A DNA stretch of 64,000 nucleotides from Candidatus Uhrbacteria bacterium (GCA_016205975.1 JACQSK010000021.1:1-64000); one strand, 5' to 3'. Shown: positions 34,850 to 43,588, numbered from the stretch's first letter. Numbers and translations are program-made. Notes: generated from the letters alone by a model not told the origin.

Positions 34850-36370
34850 TCATCCGCGCTCGGAGGTCAGGGCCGGCACGGCCGCTTTTGAAAGAGACGG
34901 TGCAAGAGTCACACCAGCCACAGCCTCGGCTGGTTTTTTGGCTGGCAGGAACGGCACGAGGAACAGCAGGAAGCCCAGACCGATGGGATGATTGAGATAG
35001 GGCGAGAAAAAATGCGTGACGAAAACGAATACGAGGCTGCTCATGAGAGCGGTGAAGAGCCAGGCTTGGTCGGTCCATTGGTAACCCCGAAGGCGCTTGA
35101 GGAGTTCGTAGGCCGCATACAAAAACGCCGCCGGGCCCAGGATTCCCATCTTGAGCCATAGTTCCAGCCAACCCCACTCCATCGAGCTGGTCGTCCAGGT
35201 TCCATCAGGACGGATTTCTCGCACGCGCGGATCGTCGGTGATAAACGTCACGGACGCGCCAAAGCCCTGGCCCGTGAGCGGGCTGTGAAGGACGCTCTCC
35301 ACCATGGGAGCGAGCAGCTGCCATCGGCTTCTCACGGCGACATCGTCCTCGTTCGCGGTGCGTTCTTTGAGGGCGAGCGCCAGGTCATAGCCCGTGAGGT
35401 CTTGCGCGGGCAGCGGGAACAGAACGACCAGGGCGATCAAGACGATCGAGAGGAGTACGGCGCTCAGGCTCGATCCGGCAACGTGCAGGAGGTGTCTCAC
35501 CTTGGGGCGTAACTGCTGCCACAGGAGAACGGTCATACACGCGAGGGACACAGCGATCCCGATCCAGAAGCTGCGCGAGAGAGCCAGGAGCGCGGTGGCG
35601 ATCGGAAGACTTGAGAGGAGGACGAGGCCGCGACGGTTACGCGCGAAGACGGAGAACGACAGCAGGACAAGCCCAAAGATAATCGTAAACACTTGCGACT
35701 GAATGAACACGCGATACACGCCACCCAGGTTCGTGATCTCCGCCACGCGGCTGTCGCGGAAAAATGCGTAGGTCGGCAGCAGGACGTCGGGAGAGAAATG
35801 AGTGAAGACATAGAGGAGGGCCAGGGAGAGCCCAGACACCCAGAGCGCTCCTGAGGCCAAAAGCTGCAGGAGCTCTCCGCGCAACCTGGCGTTCCACGAC
35901 ACCGAGAGGATCGGGAGCAGATAGAGCAGGTAGAGGTAGGCGTTGCCGTCCCTGAAGACGGTGACTGCCTCGCGCTGAATCAATCCAACGACAAATCCGA
36001 GCGTCACGGCGAGACCCAGAAGGACAAAGGGCCGTGCGCGGCCATCGGTCAGGTTAAGTCGGTGGCGCTTTGTGGTCCACCCGATGAACCATCCCACCAT
36101 CACGCCTGCAAACAGCGCCATGCGAAGCGAGACGGAGAAGCCGTCGAGCTCAGAGGTGATGAGCGCCCCATGGGGGTTGGAAAACAGTTCGATGAAAACA
36201 AGGAACAGTCCCCTCTCCAGCCGGACGTAAGAAAGAATCGCCGTGCCCAGAGCGAGCGTCAACAAGAGCGCGACCGAGAGGCTGCTGCCGTAGGCGACGA
36301 GAGCCAGCGCGTACAAGAGGGCCGAGACGCCGAGCGCTGTCCAGAATGTCCGTCCAAAAAATTGGTTCAT
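34850..36370 (-). CDS. O-antigen ligase/polymerase-like membrane protein
   Basis: A 506-residue protein with about a dozen hydrophobic segments and a large outer loop at about residues 330-415 carrying HSPLTGQGFGASVTF, the usual Wzy_C (WaaL/Wzy) loop feature. It would polymerise or ligate lipid-linked sugar chains. Last gene of the surface-polysaccharide operon, overlapping the GT2 gene by four bases. Ligase and polymerase cannot be told apart by eye. Confidence 0.8.
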   Translation of the reverse strand: MNQFFGRTFWTALGVSALLYALALVAYGSSLSVALLLTLALGTAILSYVRLERGLFLVFIELFSNPHGALITSELDGFSVSLRMALFAGVMVGWFIGWTTKRHRLNLTDGRARPFVLLGLAVTLGFVVGLIQREAVTVFRDGNAYLYLLYLLPILSVSWNARLRGELLQLLASGALWVSGLSLALLYVFTHFSPDVLLPTYAFFRDSRVAEITNLGGVYRVFIQSQVFTIIFGLVLLSFSVFARNRRGLVLLSSLPIATALLALSRSFWIGIAVSLACMTVLLWQQLRPKVRHLLHVAGSSLSAVLLSIVLIALVVLFPLPAQDLTGYDLALALKERTANEDDVAVRSRWQLLAPMVESVLHSPLTGQGFGASVTFITDDPRVREIRPDGTWTTSSMEWGWLELWLKMGILGPAAFLYAAYELLKRLRGYQWTDQAWLFTALMSSLVFVFVTHFFSPYLNHPIGLGFLLFLVPFLPAKKPAEAVAGVTLAPSLSKAAVPALTSERG

Positions 36371-37071
36371 AGAGAATGTTTGCGCTCAATGATCCTCCTC
36401 GCTTCCTGATAGCGTTGGACCCTGCGCGGCGTCCAGCCCAACCGCTTCCACGGGATGCGGTAGGCAATCTCCGGCAGCCACTGCGAGATCCCGCGGCGGC
36501 CGCGAGCGTGCGTGACGGTGAACAGGAAGGCGTCGACGAAGACGCCGGTGCGGCCCTGCTCGAGCATCGTCAGCCAGAGGTCCCAATCTTGAAAGCGCTT
36601 GAGCGAGAGGTCGAAGCCCGGGAAGTGTGCGCGCCGAATGAGCGATGTCGTATGGATGAAGTTGTTGCTTCGCAAGGCGCGCGCGTCAAAGGTGTGCGAG
36701 CGGAAGCGTCGGCGCCCAAGAGAGAAACTTGCGTAGGCATATGAAGCCTCGGGGTGGAGCGCGAGCGCGCGTTCAAGATCTTCGAGCAGTGTGGGCGCGG
36801 CCACGACGTCCGCGTCGCAGAATAAGATGAGATCGCCGGTCGAGCGGGAAAAACCCGCCATGCGAGCTGCTGGCGCGCCGCGATTTTCTTGAAAGACATA
36901 CTGAATGCGATCCAGATACGGCGCGAGCCGCGCGCGCGTGTCGTCCGTTCCGCCATCGTCCACCACGAGGATCTCCTCAGGCGGACGTGTCTGAGCGAAC
37001 AAGGACTCCAGGCACGCGGCGATCGTCTTGCCGTGCTGGTAGGTTGGGATGATCACGGAGATGCCGCTCAT
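36367..37071 (-). CDS. Family 2 glycosyltransferase
   Basis: A 234-residue GT-A fold enzyme: SVIIPTYQHGKTIAACLESL at the N-terminus, VVDDGGTDDT and the metal-binding DxD as FCDADV (about residue 75). The acceptor-side motif RFQDWDLWL (about 153) matches the usual ED-x-D/W region. Acts on the cytoplasmic face in building the polysaccharide repeat. Four-base overlaps with both neighbours. Confidence 0.9.
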   Translation of the reverse strand: MSGISVIIPTYQHGKTIAACLESLFAQTRPPEEILVVDDGGTDDTRARLAPYLDRIQYVFQENRGAPAARMAGFSRSTGDLILFCDADVVAAPTLLEDLERALALHPEASYAYASFSLGRRRFRSHTFDARALRSNNFIHTTSLIRRAHFPGFDLSLKRFQDWDLWLTMLEQGRTGVFVDAFLFTVTHARGRRGISQWLPEIAYRIPWKRLGWTPRRVQRYQEARRIIERKHSL

Positions 37072-38159
37072 AGGTAGGGCTTCAGCTTGCCAAATTGTTG
37101 CTCGCAGGTAAACGATGCCGCGCGTTTCCTGGCGCGCGCACCCAAGAGCAAACGCCGCTCGTTGTCACGCGAGAGATCGAGGAGCGTCTGAGCGAGTCGT
37201 TCGGGATCTTGATCGGGAAGCACGATTCCCGTCTCGCCATCTACGACCGCCTCGGTCACACCCGTGACGTTGGTGGTGATACTCGGGAGCGCGTATCGCG
37301 CGGCCTCCAAAAACACCAGCCCGAACCCTTCCTTGTCCACGGGGTCGTTGCCCACAGGCATCACGAACACATCGGCGCGCGCGTAAAACTCGCCCAGCGC
37401 CGCATCGTCCACGCGACCGTGGAACGCCACGACCTCCTGGAGCCCCAGCTCTGCGACCATCTCCCTCAGCGTCGCCTCCTCTGGCCCTTCTCCCACGATG
37501 TCGTAGGCGATGTTCAAAAGAAGTCCCTGGCGGCGTGAGAGCGAGAGCGCGCTCAAGACGGCCGCATGGCCCTTGCGTTTCACAAGGCGCGCGACTGTCA
37601 ACAAACGGAACCGGCCGTCCGGCGCGGGCTTCGGGATAACCAGAGCCGCAGAGAGACACGGATACACGACGAGGATTTCCGTCACGCCAAACGTCGCGGC
37701 GACCTCTTGCGCAAGCGCCTGGGAGTTTGCCACCACGAGCCGTGCGCGCTTGAGGATTTTTCTGGCAAGCGCGCGCTTGCGCGGCGAAGCGGCTGCAAGA
37801 CGGACGTCCATGCCGTGGACGAACACGATGTAAGGTGTTCCCGTTTTCTTCTGAGCGAACAGAGCCGCCGCGCCAAACGGCAATACATGGCTCACGAGGA
37901 TCAGACGATAACGATCGCGGTAGCTCCTCAGCGTTCTGACCGTCTTCCACCAGCGCGGGAAGATCCACGTAAACAAGAGCGGGCTTCGATAAATGGGATA
38001 GCCGGCGGAAGGATCGAAGGACTGCCAGGCCGCGTTGGGCTCGCACAGGACCTCGACTTCGTCTTTTAAAAACGAGCAGAGCGAACTCAACGTACGCGCC
38101 ACGCCGCCGGTGAGAGGCGGAAAGTCCGGAGTGATAAGGAGGAGTTTATTTTGGTTCAT
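37068..38159 (-). CDS. Family 4 glycosyltransferase
   Basis: A 363-residue GT-B enzyme. The N-terminal domain has the GGVARTLSSL loop; the C-terminal domain has LLTVARLVKRKGHAAVLSAL (about residue 180) and the nucleotide-sugar E-x7-E motif in KEGFGLVFLEA (about 283). The frame continues upstream to 38720 inside the flippase gene, but 38159 aligns with the family and has a TATG context. Confidence 0.92.
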   Translation of the reverse strand: MNQNKLLLITPDFPPLTGGVARTLSSLCSFLKDEVEVLCEPNAAWQSFDPSAGYPIYRSPLLFTWIFPRWWKTVRTLRSYRDRYRLILVSHVLPFGAAALFAQKKTGTPYIVFVHGMDVRLAAASPRKRALARKILKRARLVVANSQALAQEVAATFGVTEILVVYPCLSAALVIPKPAPDGRFRLLTVARLVKRKGHAAVLSALSLSRRQGLLLNIAYDIVGEGPEEATLREMVAELGLQEVVAFHGRVDDAALGEFYARADVFVMPVGNDPVDKEGFGLVFLEAARYALPSITTNVTGVTEAVVDGETGIVLPDQDPERLAQTLLDLSRDNERRLLLGARARKRAASFTCEQQFGKLKPYL

Positions 38160-39595
38160 ACGCGCGAGCGCACCGTCTGCGCCACCGATCGGATATCCTG
38201 CAGACGCAGCGCACGGGTTGTCAGAAGCGAGAGAACGTACACGGCCGCACCCAACGGAATCACAAGGATCCAACCGATAAGCGGCTTCAGGACAAGAACC
38301 GCGCCGAGCATCAACGCGCCGGAGAAAAAAATCGGAAAGAGGAGACGCAGGGTGTCGCGATAGCGGAACCCCGGAAGGACGCGCGGCACGAAGAACATCC
38401 CCGCGACGAACATGAAAACAAAACAGACGAGCGCGGCCTCTGCGGCGCCCAGAATCCCCATGCGCGGAATGAGAATCACGTTGAGCGCGATATTGATGAC
38501 CATCGTCACGCCCATGATCACGGTTTTGGTGGACTGGCGGCCTGAGGCGTTCAAGAGGCTCCCTACGGGAAAATCCAGAAAGATCGGAATGAGCACAAAC
38601 ACGAGCAGCGAGAGGACGGGGGCAGCTGGCGCATAGTCCGGACCGGCCAAGCGTACTGCCTCGGGCGCAATCGCCCAGAGCCCCAGTACGATGGGCACAG
38701 CGAGGATCCCCATGTACCACAAGCCTTTGAGGAAGATGCGCTCAAGCGCGTGGACATCACGTTCCACCACGGCGCTCATGCCGGGATACAGCGCGGCCGT
38801 GAACGCAAGCGGAAGGAACTGGAACGCGTAGGTGAACTTGTAGGCGAGCGCGTACATCCCCACCGCGGCCGTGTCGAGAAATTTTGAAATCAGGATGGAG
38901 TCAACGTACGAATAGAGTTTGACGAACAGCGCAGCCAGGGCAAACGGCATGGCCGCGCGCAGGAGTGCTCCTGCGTCGGTTCGGCGCAGCGTCGGCACGA
39001 GCGCACGCGCTCCGAGTCGCCTCACGACCATGGATCCGGCAACCGCGACGTTTATCGCTGATCCCGCCATGAGAGCCGCGATCAAGAGCGGGAGCGATGG
39101 AGAAAGCCAGAGCACCAGGCCGCCCAAGAGTGCGGTCGTCCCCTGTCCCAAAAAAACGCCAAGCGACTCATACCGCAGCACTTGGAATCCGCGCAGCACG
39201 CCGTAGAGCAAGAGATGCATCGCGTCCAGCGATAAGACGATGCAGGCGAGCGCGATGAGCATCACAAGGCGCGCGTTATAGCCAAGGGCCATACCGGTAG
39301 CGATCGCGAAGAGCGATGCCAGAATGAGCATCGGGATTTTGAGAGCCAACGCCTGGGAGAGCAGAGCGGGTGCGCGTTCGGGTGCCTTGGCCACCTCGCG
39401 AATGACGATGGGCGTGACGCCCAGGTCGGCCACGACCGTGAAGACGACCGTGATCGAGACCGCGAGGAAGTACTCCCCTGTGGCCTCCGGCATCATCACG
39501 CGCGCCAGAAACAAAAAGTAGACAAAAGCGATGATCTTTTGTCCGACAGAAGCGAGCGTCAGGAAGGCTGTATTTTGGGTGATGTGATGAGTCAC
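38156..39595 (-). CDS. Polysaccharide flippase (Wzx/MATE-like)
   Basis: A 479-residue protein with 12-14 hydrophobic segments and the family start pattern NTAFLTLASVGQKIIAFVYFLFLAR, LAVSITVVF, DLGVTPIVIREVA. It would move lipid-linked repeat units across the membrane. First gene of the operon flippase-GT4-GT2-ligase. The start is GTG, nine bases after a TACAAT box. Confidence 0.88.
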   Translation of the reverse strand: MTHHITQNTAFLTLASVGQKIIAFVYFLFLARVMMPEATGEYFLAVSITVVFTVVADLGVTPIVIREVAKAPERAPALLSQALALKIPMLILASLFAIATGMALGYNARLVMLIALACIVLSLDAMHLLLYGVLRGFQVLRYESLGVFLGQGTTALLGGLVLWLSPSLPLLIAALMAGSAINVAVAGSMVVRRLGARALVPTLRRTDAGALLRAAMPFALAALFVKLYSYVDSILISKFLDTAAVGMYALAYKFTYAFQFLPLAFTAALYPGMSAVVERDVHALERIFLKGLWYMGILAVPIVLGLWAIAPEAVRLAGPDYAPAAPVLSLLVFVLIPIFLDFPVGSLLNASGRQSTKTVIMGVTMVINIALNVILIPRMGILGAAEAALVCFVFMFVAGMFFVPRVLPGFRYRDTLRLLFPIFFSGALMLGAVLVLKPLIGWILVIPLGAAVYVLSLLTTRALRLQDIRSVAQTVRSRV

Positions 39596-39604
39596 AGCAG
39601 GCTC

Positions 39605-39610
39605 ATTGTA
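39605..39610 (-). promoter_or_regulatory. Putative -10 box of the polysaccharide operon
   Basis: TACAAT on the minus strand (39610-39605), nine bases before the GTG. No good -35 or TG extension is seen, so this is tentative. Confidence 0.5.
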
Positions 39611-39628
39611 TCGGACTCGGTGGAATTA

Positions 39629-39662
39629 GAAAACCCGTCCTGATCGAGTCGGAGGACGGGTT
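39629..39662 (-). terminator. Terminator of the 40557 gene
   Basis: Perfect AACCCGTCCT / AGGACGGGTT 10-bp stem, 11-nt loop, followed by TTTTCT on the minus strand. Confidence 0.92.
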
Positions 39663-39666
39663 GCGT

Positions 39667-40557
39667 TTAGCGCTGAGGGAACAGGTCCGGACCTCTCCAG
39701 CGCCGCATGGTTGATTTGCCCTGCACGGGATGCGCGGCTTTCACCGGCTCCACCAGGACGGCCTGCGAGCGCAGTTCGCCCATGAGGACCTCGCTCTGGA
39801 TGAACCGCGCTTGCCAGAGCTGGAAGAGCACCATGTGCAGATCCATCACGAGAGCAGCCTCCACGGGCGAGTAGAGCTCGCTCCCGCGCGGCGAAGGGGC
39901 CCACACGGCGCGTCGGCGCCTCCAGGCCTCGGGAATCCATCCGCCTCTCGTCGTTGGCCCGTTCACTTGCAGATCCCAGATCACCTTGGACAGGTCGAAC
40001 GCGTCGCTCTGGCCTGCCCTGTGCGAGCGGATGCGCTGGTAGCCCATGGCGAGGTAGGCGGCAAAGCTCGAACCTTTTTCCACGGCGCCGCGCGGGAACA
40101 GGTTCACGGCGCGCATGCACGCCATGTAGAGCCTGTCCGTGATCGAACCGCGACGAAGAATCTCCAGAAGATCCTTGTCGCCGGGGAACAGATCCATCTC
40201 GACGCTGACTTCCTCTTCCCGGCTCGCGGGATCCACGTCGAAGTCTGTCACGACTCCGCGCAACGCGACGAGGTTGGGGATCGTCTGTTCGGTGGGCAGG
40301 AATCCTCCGCCCACATCCACCCAGCTGATCTCGCTTGGAAACCCATCGCGATTCAGGATCGGGCTTGTGGTCCGCTCATCGGCCTGCGGAAAGTCAATGA
40401 ACACGCGCCTCCACTCCCGGTCGCCCAGTTCTCCTTCGTACTCTGCGTTGATCGTGTCGCCACCCATGTTGAGCACATGGACGGCGGCCCCATGGCCCTC
40501 GTCCTCTCGGACGCGGGTTTGCGCGGTCGCCACTTGAACACGAGACTTGCTTGCCAT
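39667..40557 (-). CDS. Unknown protein, Shine-Dalgarno-led single gene
   Basis: A 296-residue soluble protein. The first half is beta-rich and acidic (VHVLNMGGDTINAEYEGELGD, ISWVDVGGGFL, VVTDFDVDPASREEEVSVEMDLF); the second half is helical with many Trp and Arg (AYLAMGYQRIRSHRAG, EAWRRRRAVWAPS). No signal peptide or membrane segment and no family I recognise. It has its own promoter (40580-40608), a GGAG Shine-Dalgarno and a strong terminator. It sits beside another unknown gene of the same build. Confidence 0.75.
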   Translation of the reverse strand: MASKSRVQVATAQTRVREDEGHGAAVHVLNMGGDTINAEYEGELGDREWRRVFIDFPQADERTTSPILNRDGFPSEISWVDVGGGFLPTEQTIPNLVALRGVVTDFDVDPASREEEVSVEMDLFPGDKDLLEILRRGSITDRLYMACMRAVNLFPRGAVEKGSSFAAYLAMGYQRIRSHRAGQSDAFDLSKVIWDLQVNGPTTRGGWIPEAWRRRRAVWAPSPRGSELYSPVEAALVMDLHMVLFQLWQARFIQSEVLMGELRSQAVLVEPVKAAHPVQGKSTMRRWRGPDLFPQR

Positions 40558-40579
40558 GCTCTCTCCAGTGGGATGCCTC

Positions 40580-40608
40580 ATTCAAGCAGAGATGCAGGAG
40601 CATGTCAA
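40580..40608 (-). promoter_or_regulatory. Promoter of the 40557 gene
   Basis: Minus strand TTGACA (40608-40603), 17-nt spacer, TTGAAT (40585-40580). Leader about 17 nt with GGAG before the ATG. Confidence 0.85.
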
Positions 40609-40627
40609 TCTCTCCTCCAACCGCATT

Positions 40628-40655
40628 TAAAAACTGGCCCAGAATGGGTCAGTTC
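40628..40655 (-). terminator. Terminator of the 41657 gene
   Basis: AACTG-A-CCCA / TGGG-C-CAGTT stem with TTC loop and a T run on the minus strand, 10 bases after the stop codon at 40665. Confidence 0.9.
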
Positions 40656-40664
40656 AAGCACACC

Positions 40665-41657
40665 CTAGTGGCGCGTGAGCCGTTGTACGTAATCGCTCCC
40701 CAGTTCCTCGAGGAGGTCTGGGCTTCCCAGCTGCGTGAGATTGCCAGGATGGCGGTTGGCTCGAACGAGATCGCGCAAGGCGCCCACGCCCACGCGCGTG
40801 GTTTCCAGGCGGTCGAGCAGGTAGCCCTCGCGCCTGAGCTGCGCGGCGATTTTTCCTTCGGTGCCGCGCTCCCCGTCCTGGGCGAAGGCGGCCTTCCATA
40901 GGCTCTCCATGATCGGCAGGAACTCCAGCACAACCACGTCCACCAGTTTGTTCTCGTGCGCGCCGCCCGGTTCCCACGGATCGACCTCGGGGACCGCGGG
41001 CACGTCCCACAGGTCCAGAGGCGGAACGGCCCACCAGGGATAGAGTCGTGAACCAAAGACGTGCAGGGGTCCCTTGAGGGGCCAGTGCGCGGCCTCGTAC
41101 TTCTCACGCTCGCGCGCATTGTGATGCGCGATTTGAGCAACGAGCTTGCGCAGGAGCTCCGTGGAGCTGGCGCGGTAGGAATACACGCGGACGAGGTCGC
41201 GGGTGAACGCGAAGGTGATTTCCAAGGTCGTTCCCTTGGGTGGAGCCAGGACCGAGAGGGATTTGTGCGCGTTGCGTATGGCCTCCACGGCGTCGTAACG
41301 CGCTTCGAGCGCTTGGGGCATCGGCGCGTCGAACACGCCGATCACGACGTTGCCGATGGCATCGCGCGGATGGCGCTGGGCGTACAACCGGCGCAGCAGG
41401 GCCGTATCGTAAGGCGAGATTGTCACGTGCCAGTGGTCCGTGATCCTTGAGAGAGAAGGCGTTTGGTCCGTGACGGTCGTGCGCAGGCCCACGGCGGCCG
41501 GGATGTGCATGCCCGAAGGCATCTGCACGATCGCGATGTCCTTCTCTCGCGCAAGCGCCAAGTCGGGCTTGATCTCCCTGCGGGACTGAACCCCTTCCAG
41601 CTGATCTCGGATGGACACCTCCGCCGTATGGACAGCGGGCTTGGATGCGTGGGGCAT
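40665..41657 (-). CDS. Unknown protein, Shine-Dalgarno-led single gene
   Basis: A 330-residue soluble protein with a mixed alpha/beta N-terminal half (VVIGVFDAPMPQALEARYDAV, TTLEITFAFTRDLVRVYSYRAS), a Trp/Pro-rich middle (YPWWAVPPLDLWDVPAVPEVDPWEPGG) and a helical C-terminus. No family recognised. The ATG is set by a GGAGG seven bases upstream. Own promoter and terminator; codon choice is more GC-rich than the ribosomal genes next to it. Confidence 0.75.
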   Translation of the reverse strand: MPHASKPAVHTAEVSIRDQLEGVQSRREIKPDLALAREKDIAIVQMPSGMHIPAAVGLRTTVTDQTPSLSRITDHWHVTISPYDTALLRRLYAQRHPRDAIGNVVIGVFDAPMPQALEARYDAVEAIRNAHKSLSVLAPPKGTTLEITFAFTRDLVRVYSYRASSTELLRKLVAQIAHHNAREREKYEAAHWPLKGPLHVFGSRLYPWWAVPPLDLWDVPAVPEVDPWEPGGAHENKLVDVVVLEFLPIMESLWKAAFAQDGERGTEGKIAAQLRREGYLLDRLETTRVGVGALRDLVRANRHPGNLTQLGSPDLLEELGSDYVQRLTRH

Positions 41658-41676
41658 GGAATCTCCTCCCGGCTGG

Positions 41677-41705
41677 ATTGAAACACGGACATGGGCGAAA
41701 GTCAA
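41677..41705 (-). promoter_or_regulatory. Promoter of the 41657 gene
   Basis: Minus strand TTGACT (41705-41700), 17-nt spacer, TTCAAT (41682-41677). The -35 box begins inside the T tail of the rpsI terminator. Confidence 0.85.
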
Positions 41706-41736
41706 AACCGCCCTGAGGAATCTCGAAGGACGGTTT
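41703..41736 (-). terminator. Terminator of the ribosomal/rpoA operon
   Basis: AACCGTCCT / AGGGCGGTT stem (one G-U pair), TTCGA...CTC loop, TTTT tail on the minus strand. Nearly the same arms and loop ends as the terminator at 8661-8694. Confidence 0.9.
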
Positions 41737-41743
41737 ATTTTTT

Positions 41744-42148
41744 CTAACGCTTGGACCACTGCGGAGAGCGGCGCGCCGATTTTTTTCCTGGCTTCTTGCG
41801 CTCGCGCACGCGCGCGTCGCGAGTCAGCATACCCAATTTTTTCAAGACGCTGCGGAACTCAGGATTGAAATTGAGCAGACCGCGGGCGATGCCTAAGCGG
41901 ATGCTGTCCGCCTGTCCGCGCGCGCCGCCGCCCTCAACCTTGACCGAGATATCAAACGCGCCTTCCATGCCCGTCTCTTTGAGTGGCGCCTGAACGGAGT
42001 CTCTCAGCGTGATGAGCGGAAGATACTTCTCGAGCCCACGCCCGTTGATGACAATTTTTCCCGTTCCGCCGTGGGTCATGCGCACGCGAGCGATGGCCGC
42101 CTTGCGGCGCCCCAGAGCCTCGATGTATTTGCTTGTCGACACTTCCAT
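41744..42148 (-). CDS. rpsI: Ribosomal protein S9
   Basis: A 134-residue protein of normal length with EALGRRKAAIARVRM near the start, GTGKIVINGRGLEKYLP and the basic C-terminal tail ending KKSARRSPQWSKR. The usual C-terminal Arg that contacts P-site tRNA is preceded by Lys as in the family. Last gene of the operon, right after rplM. Confidence 0.98.
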   Translation of the reverse strand: MEVSTSKYIEALGRRKAAIARVRMTHGGTGKIVINGRGLEKYLPLITLRDSVQAPLKETGMEGAFDISVKVEGGGARGQADSIRLGIARGLLNFNPEFRSVLKKLGMLTRDARVRERKKPGKKSARRSPQWSKR

Positions 42149-42149
42149 A

Positions 42150-42506
42150 CTAATTTTTTATCGTCAGACGTTTAAGGCGCGGGGAGCGTTGTTTGTTTTT
42201 CGGCAACATGCGAGAGACAGCCTCCCTCAAGATCTTGGACGGGTCCGTTGCCATGAGTCCCTTGAGCGTGCGCTGTTTCAAACCGCTCGCGTAGGTCGTG
42301 TGCCGATAGTAGACCTTGGACTCCTTGACCGGATGGATTTTCATGCTTGCAGCGTTCACCACTTGCACGAAATCGCCTCCGTCCACGTTGGGAGCGAACG
42401 ATGCCTTATGCTTACCGATCAAAAGACGCACGACCGAAGTCGCCAGGCGTCCGGGGACTTTCCCTTCCGCGTCGATGGTATGGATGTCGCGAGTGGCGTC
42501 TTTCAT
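42150..42506 (-). CDS. rplM: Ribosomal protein L13
   Basis: A 118-residue protein with IDAEGKVPGRLATSVVRLLIGKHKASFAPNVDGGDFVQVVNA and the VYYRHTTYASGLKQ core, ending in the KNKQRSPRLKRL basic tail. The family is often about 140 residues, so this one is slightly reduced at both ends. Gene order L13-S9 is conserved across bacteria. Confidence 0.97.
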   Translation of the reverse strand: MKDATRDIHTIDAEGKVPGRLATSVVRLLIGKHKASFAPNVDGGDFVQVVNAASMKIHPVKESKVYYRHTTYASGLKQRTLKGLMATDPSKILREAVSRMLPKNKQRSPRLKRLTIKN

Positions 42507-42853
42507 ACGAGTTCAATGTTCACCATTTCCGCGCCGTCATTTTTTCGCGGCGCCAGCTTCACGATGCGCGTGTAGCCGCCCGGGCGCGTCCCGTAGCGCG
42601 GGCCCAGTACTTCCAGGATTTTTTTGACGGGATGCTCCGTGTAGAAAAACGCCAGGAGCTGGCGGCGCGCCGCGAGCGTTGGCTTCTTGCCAACGGTGAT
42701 CGCTTTTTCCACCAGCGGCCGAACGGCCTTGGCCTTGGCCTGCGTCGTCTTTATCTTCTCATACAAAATCACGCTCGCCGCCAGATTGCGAAGCAACGCC
42801 TCGCGCGGCGCTTTCTCTCGGTCCAAGATTTTTCCTTTGTTTCGATGACGCAT
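42503..42853 (-). CDS. rplQ: Ribosomal protein L17
   Basis: A 116-residue protein beginning MRHRNKGKILDREKAPREALLRNLAASVILYEKIKTT, the family signature, and ending with RIVKLAPRKNDGAEMVNIEL. Overlaps rplM by four bases and follows rpoA as in most bacteria. Confidence 0.98.
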   Translation of the reverse strand: MRHRNKGKILDREKAPREALLRNLAASVILYEKIKTTQAKAKAVRPLVEKAITVGKKPTLAARRQLLAFFYTEHPVKKILEVLGPRYGTRPGGYTRIVKLAPRKNDGAEMVNIELV

Positions 42854-42861
42854 AGACCTTT

Positions 42862-43572
42862 CTAACCCTCCTGTGACTCGCTGCGCGTGCCAGGCGTGAG
42901 CAGCGCAAAAGAATCGATCAATAGTTTGGCAGACTGTTCGACGGCTTCCTGCGGCGTGACCGTGCCGTCCGTTTCAATGGTCATGATGAGCTTGTCGTAG
43001 TTGGTGATCTCGCCCACGCGCGTATTCTCCACGCGGTAGCCGACGTTCCGGATCGGCGAGAAGAGCGCATCGATCGCGATCGTGCCAAGCTCCTGGACCT
43101 CGTTCACGCGCTCCTCGGTGGGCGAGTATCCGCGTCCGCGGCGCACCGTGAGCTCCATCTCCAGGCTCGCGCCGTCTTCCGTTACGGTGGCGATGACCAA
43201 ATCGCTATTCACAATCTCGACGTCCGCGTTGGGCTGGATGTCGGCGGCGGTCACGCTCTTGGCCCCTTTCACCGAGAGGGTCAGCTTCACGGGCTCGTCG
43301 GAAAAACATTTTAACCGCAGCGACTTCAGATTCAAAATGATCTCCAGCGCGTCCTCTTTGACACCCTTCACTGCCTGGAACTCGTGGTTCACGCCTTTCA
43401 TCTTTACGGCGGTCACGGCCGCGCCGGGAAGCGAAGACAAGAGCACACGGCGCAAGGCGTTGCCAAGCGTCGTGCCGTATCCATGAAAACAAGGCTCGAC
43501 AACCAAGATTCCCTCGTGAGGGCGGCTGCCGGCTTCGTATTGGATGCGCGATGGAAGAAGGATGTTCTCCAT
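42862..43572 (-). CDS. rpoA: RNA polymerase alpha subunit, N-terminal domain only
   Basis: A 236-residue alpha subunit. The dimerisation domain is complete (GYGTTLGNALRRVLLSSLPGAAVTAVKMKGVNHEF, VKEDALEIILNLKSL, NYDKLIMTIETDGTVTPQEAVEQSAKLLIDSF), but the frame stops after LLTPGTRSESQEG, where the linker to the C-terminal domain would begin. Full-length homologues have about 310-330 residues. No second frame for the missing part is seen downstream. The polymerase should lack UP-element and many activator contacts. Confidence 0.95.
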   Translation of the reverse strand: MENILLPSRIQYEAGSRPHEGILVVEPCFHGYGTTLGNALRRVLLSSLPGAAVTAVKMKGVNHEFQAVKGVKEDALEIILNLKSLRLKCFSDEPVKLTLSVKGAKSVTAADIQPNADVEIVNSDLVIATVTEDGASLEMELTVRRGRGYSPTEERVNEVQELGTIAIDALFSPIRNVGYRVENTRVGEITNYDKLIMTIETDGTVTPQEAVEQSAKLLIDSFALLTPGTRSESQEG

Positions 43573-43588
43573 ACAAAATAGATGATGA

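Noticed and set aside
34842..34850. Terminator between convergent fmt and the O-antigen-ligase-like gene
   Set aside because: The gap is only 7 bases and no stem-loop with T run was found on either side.
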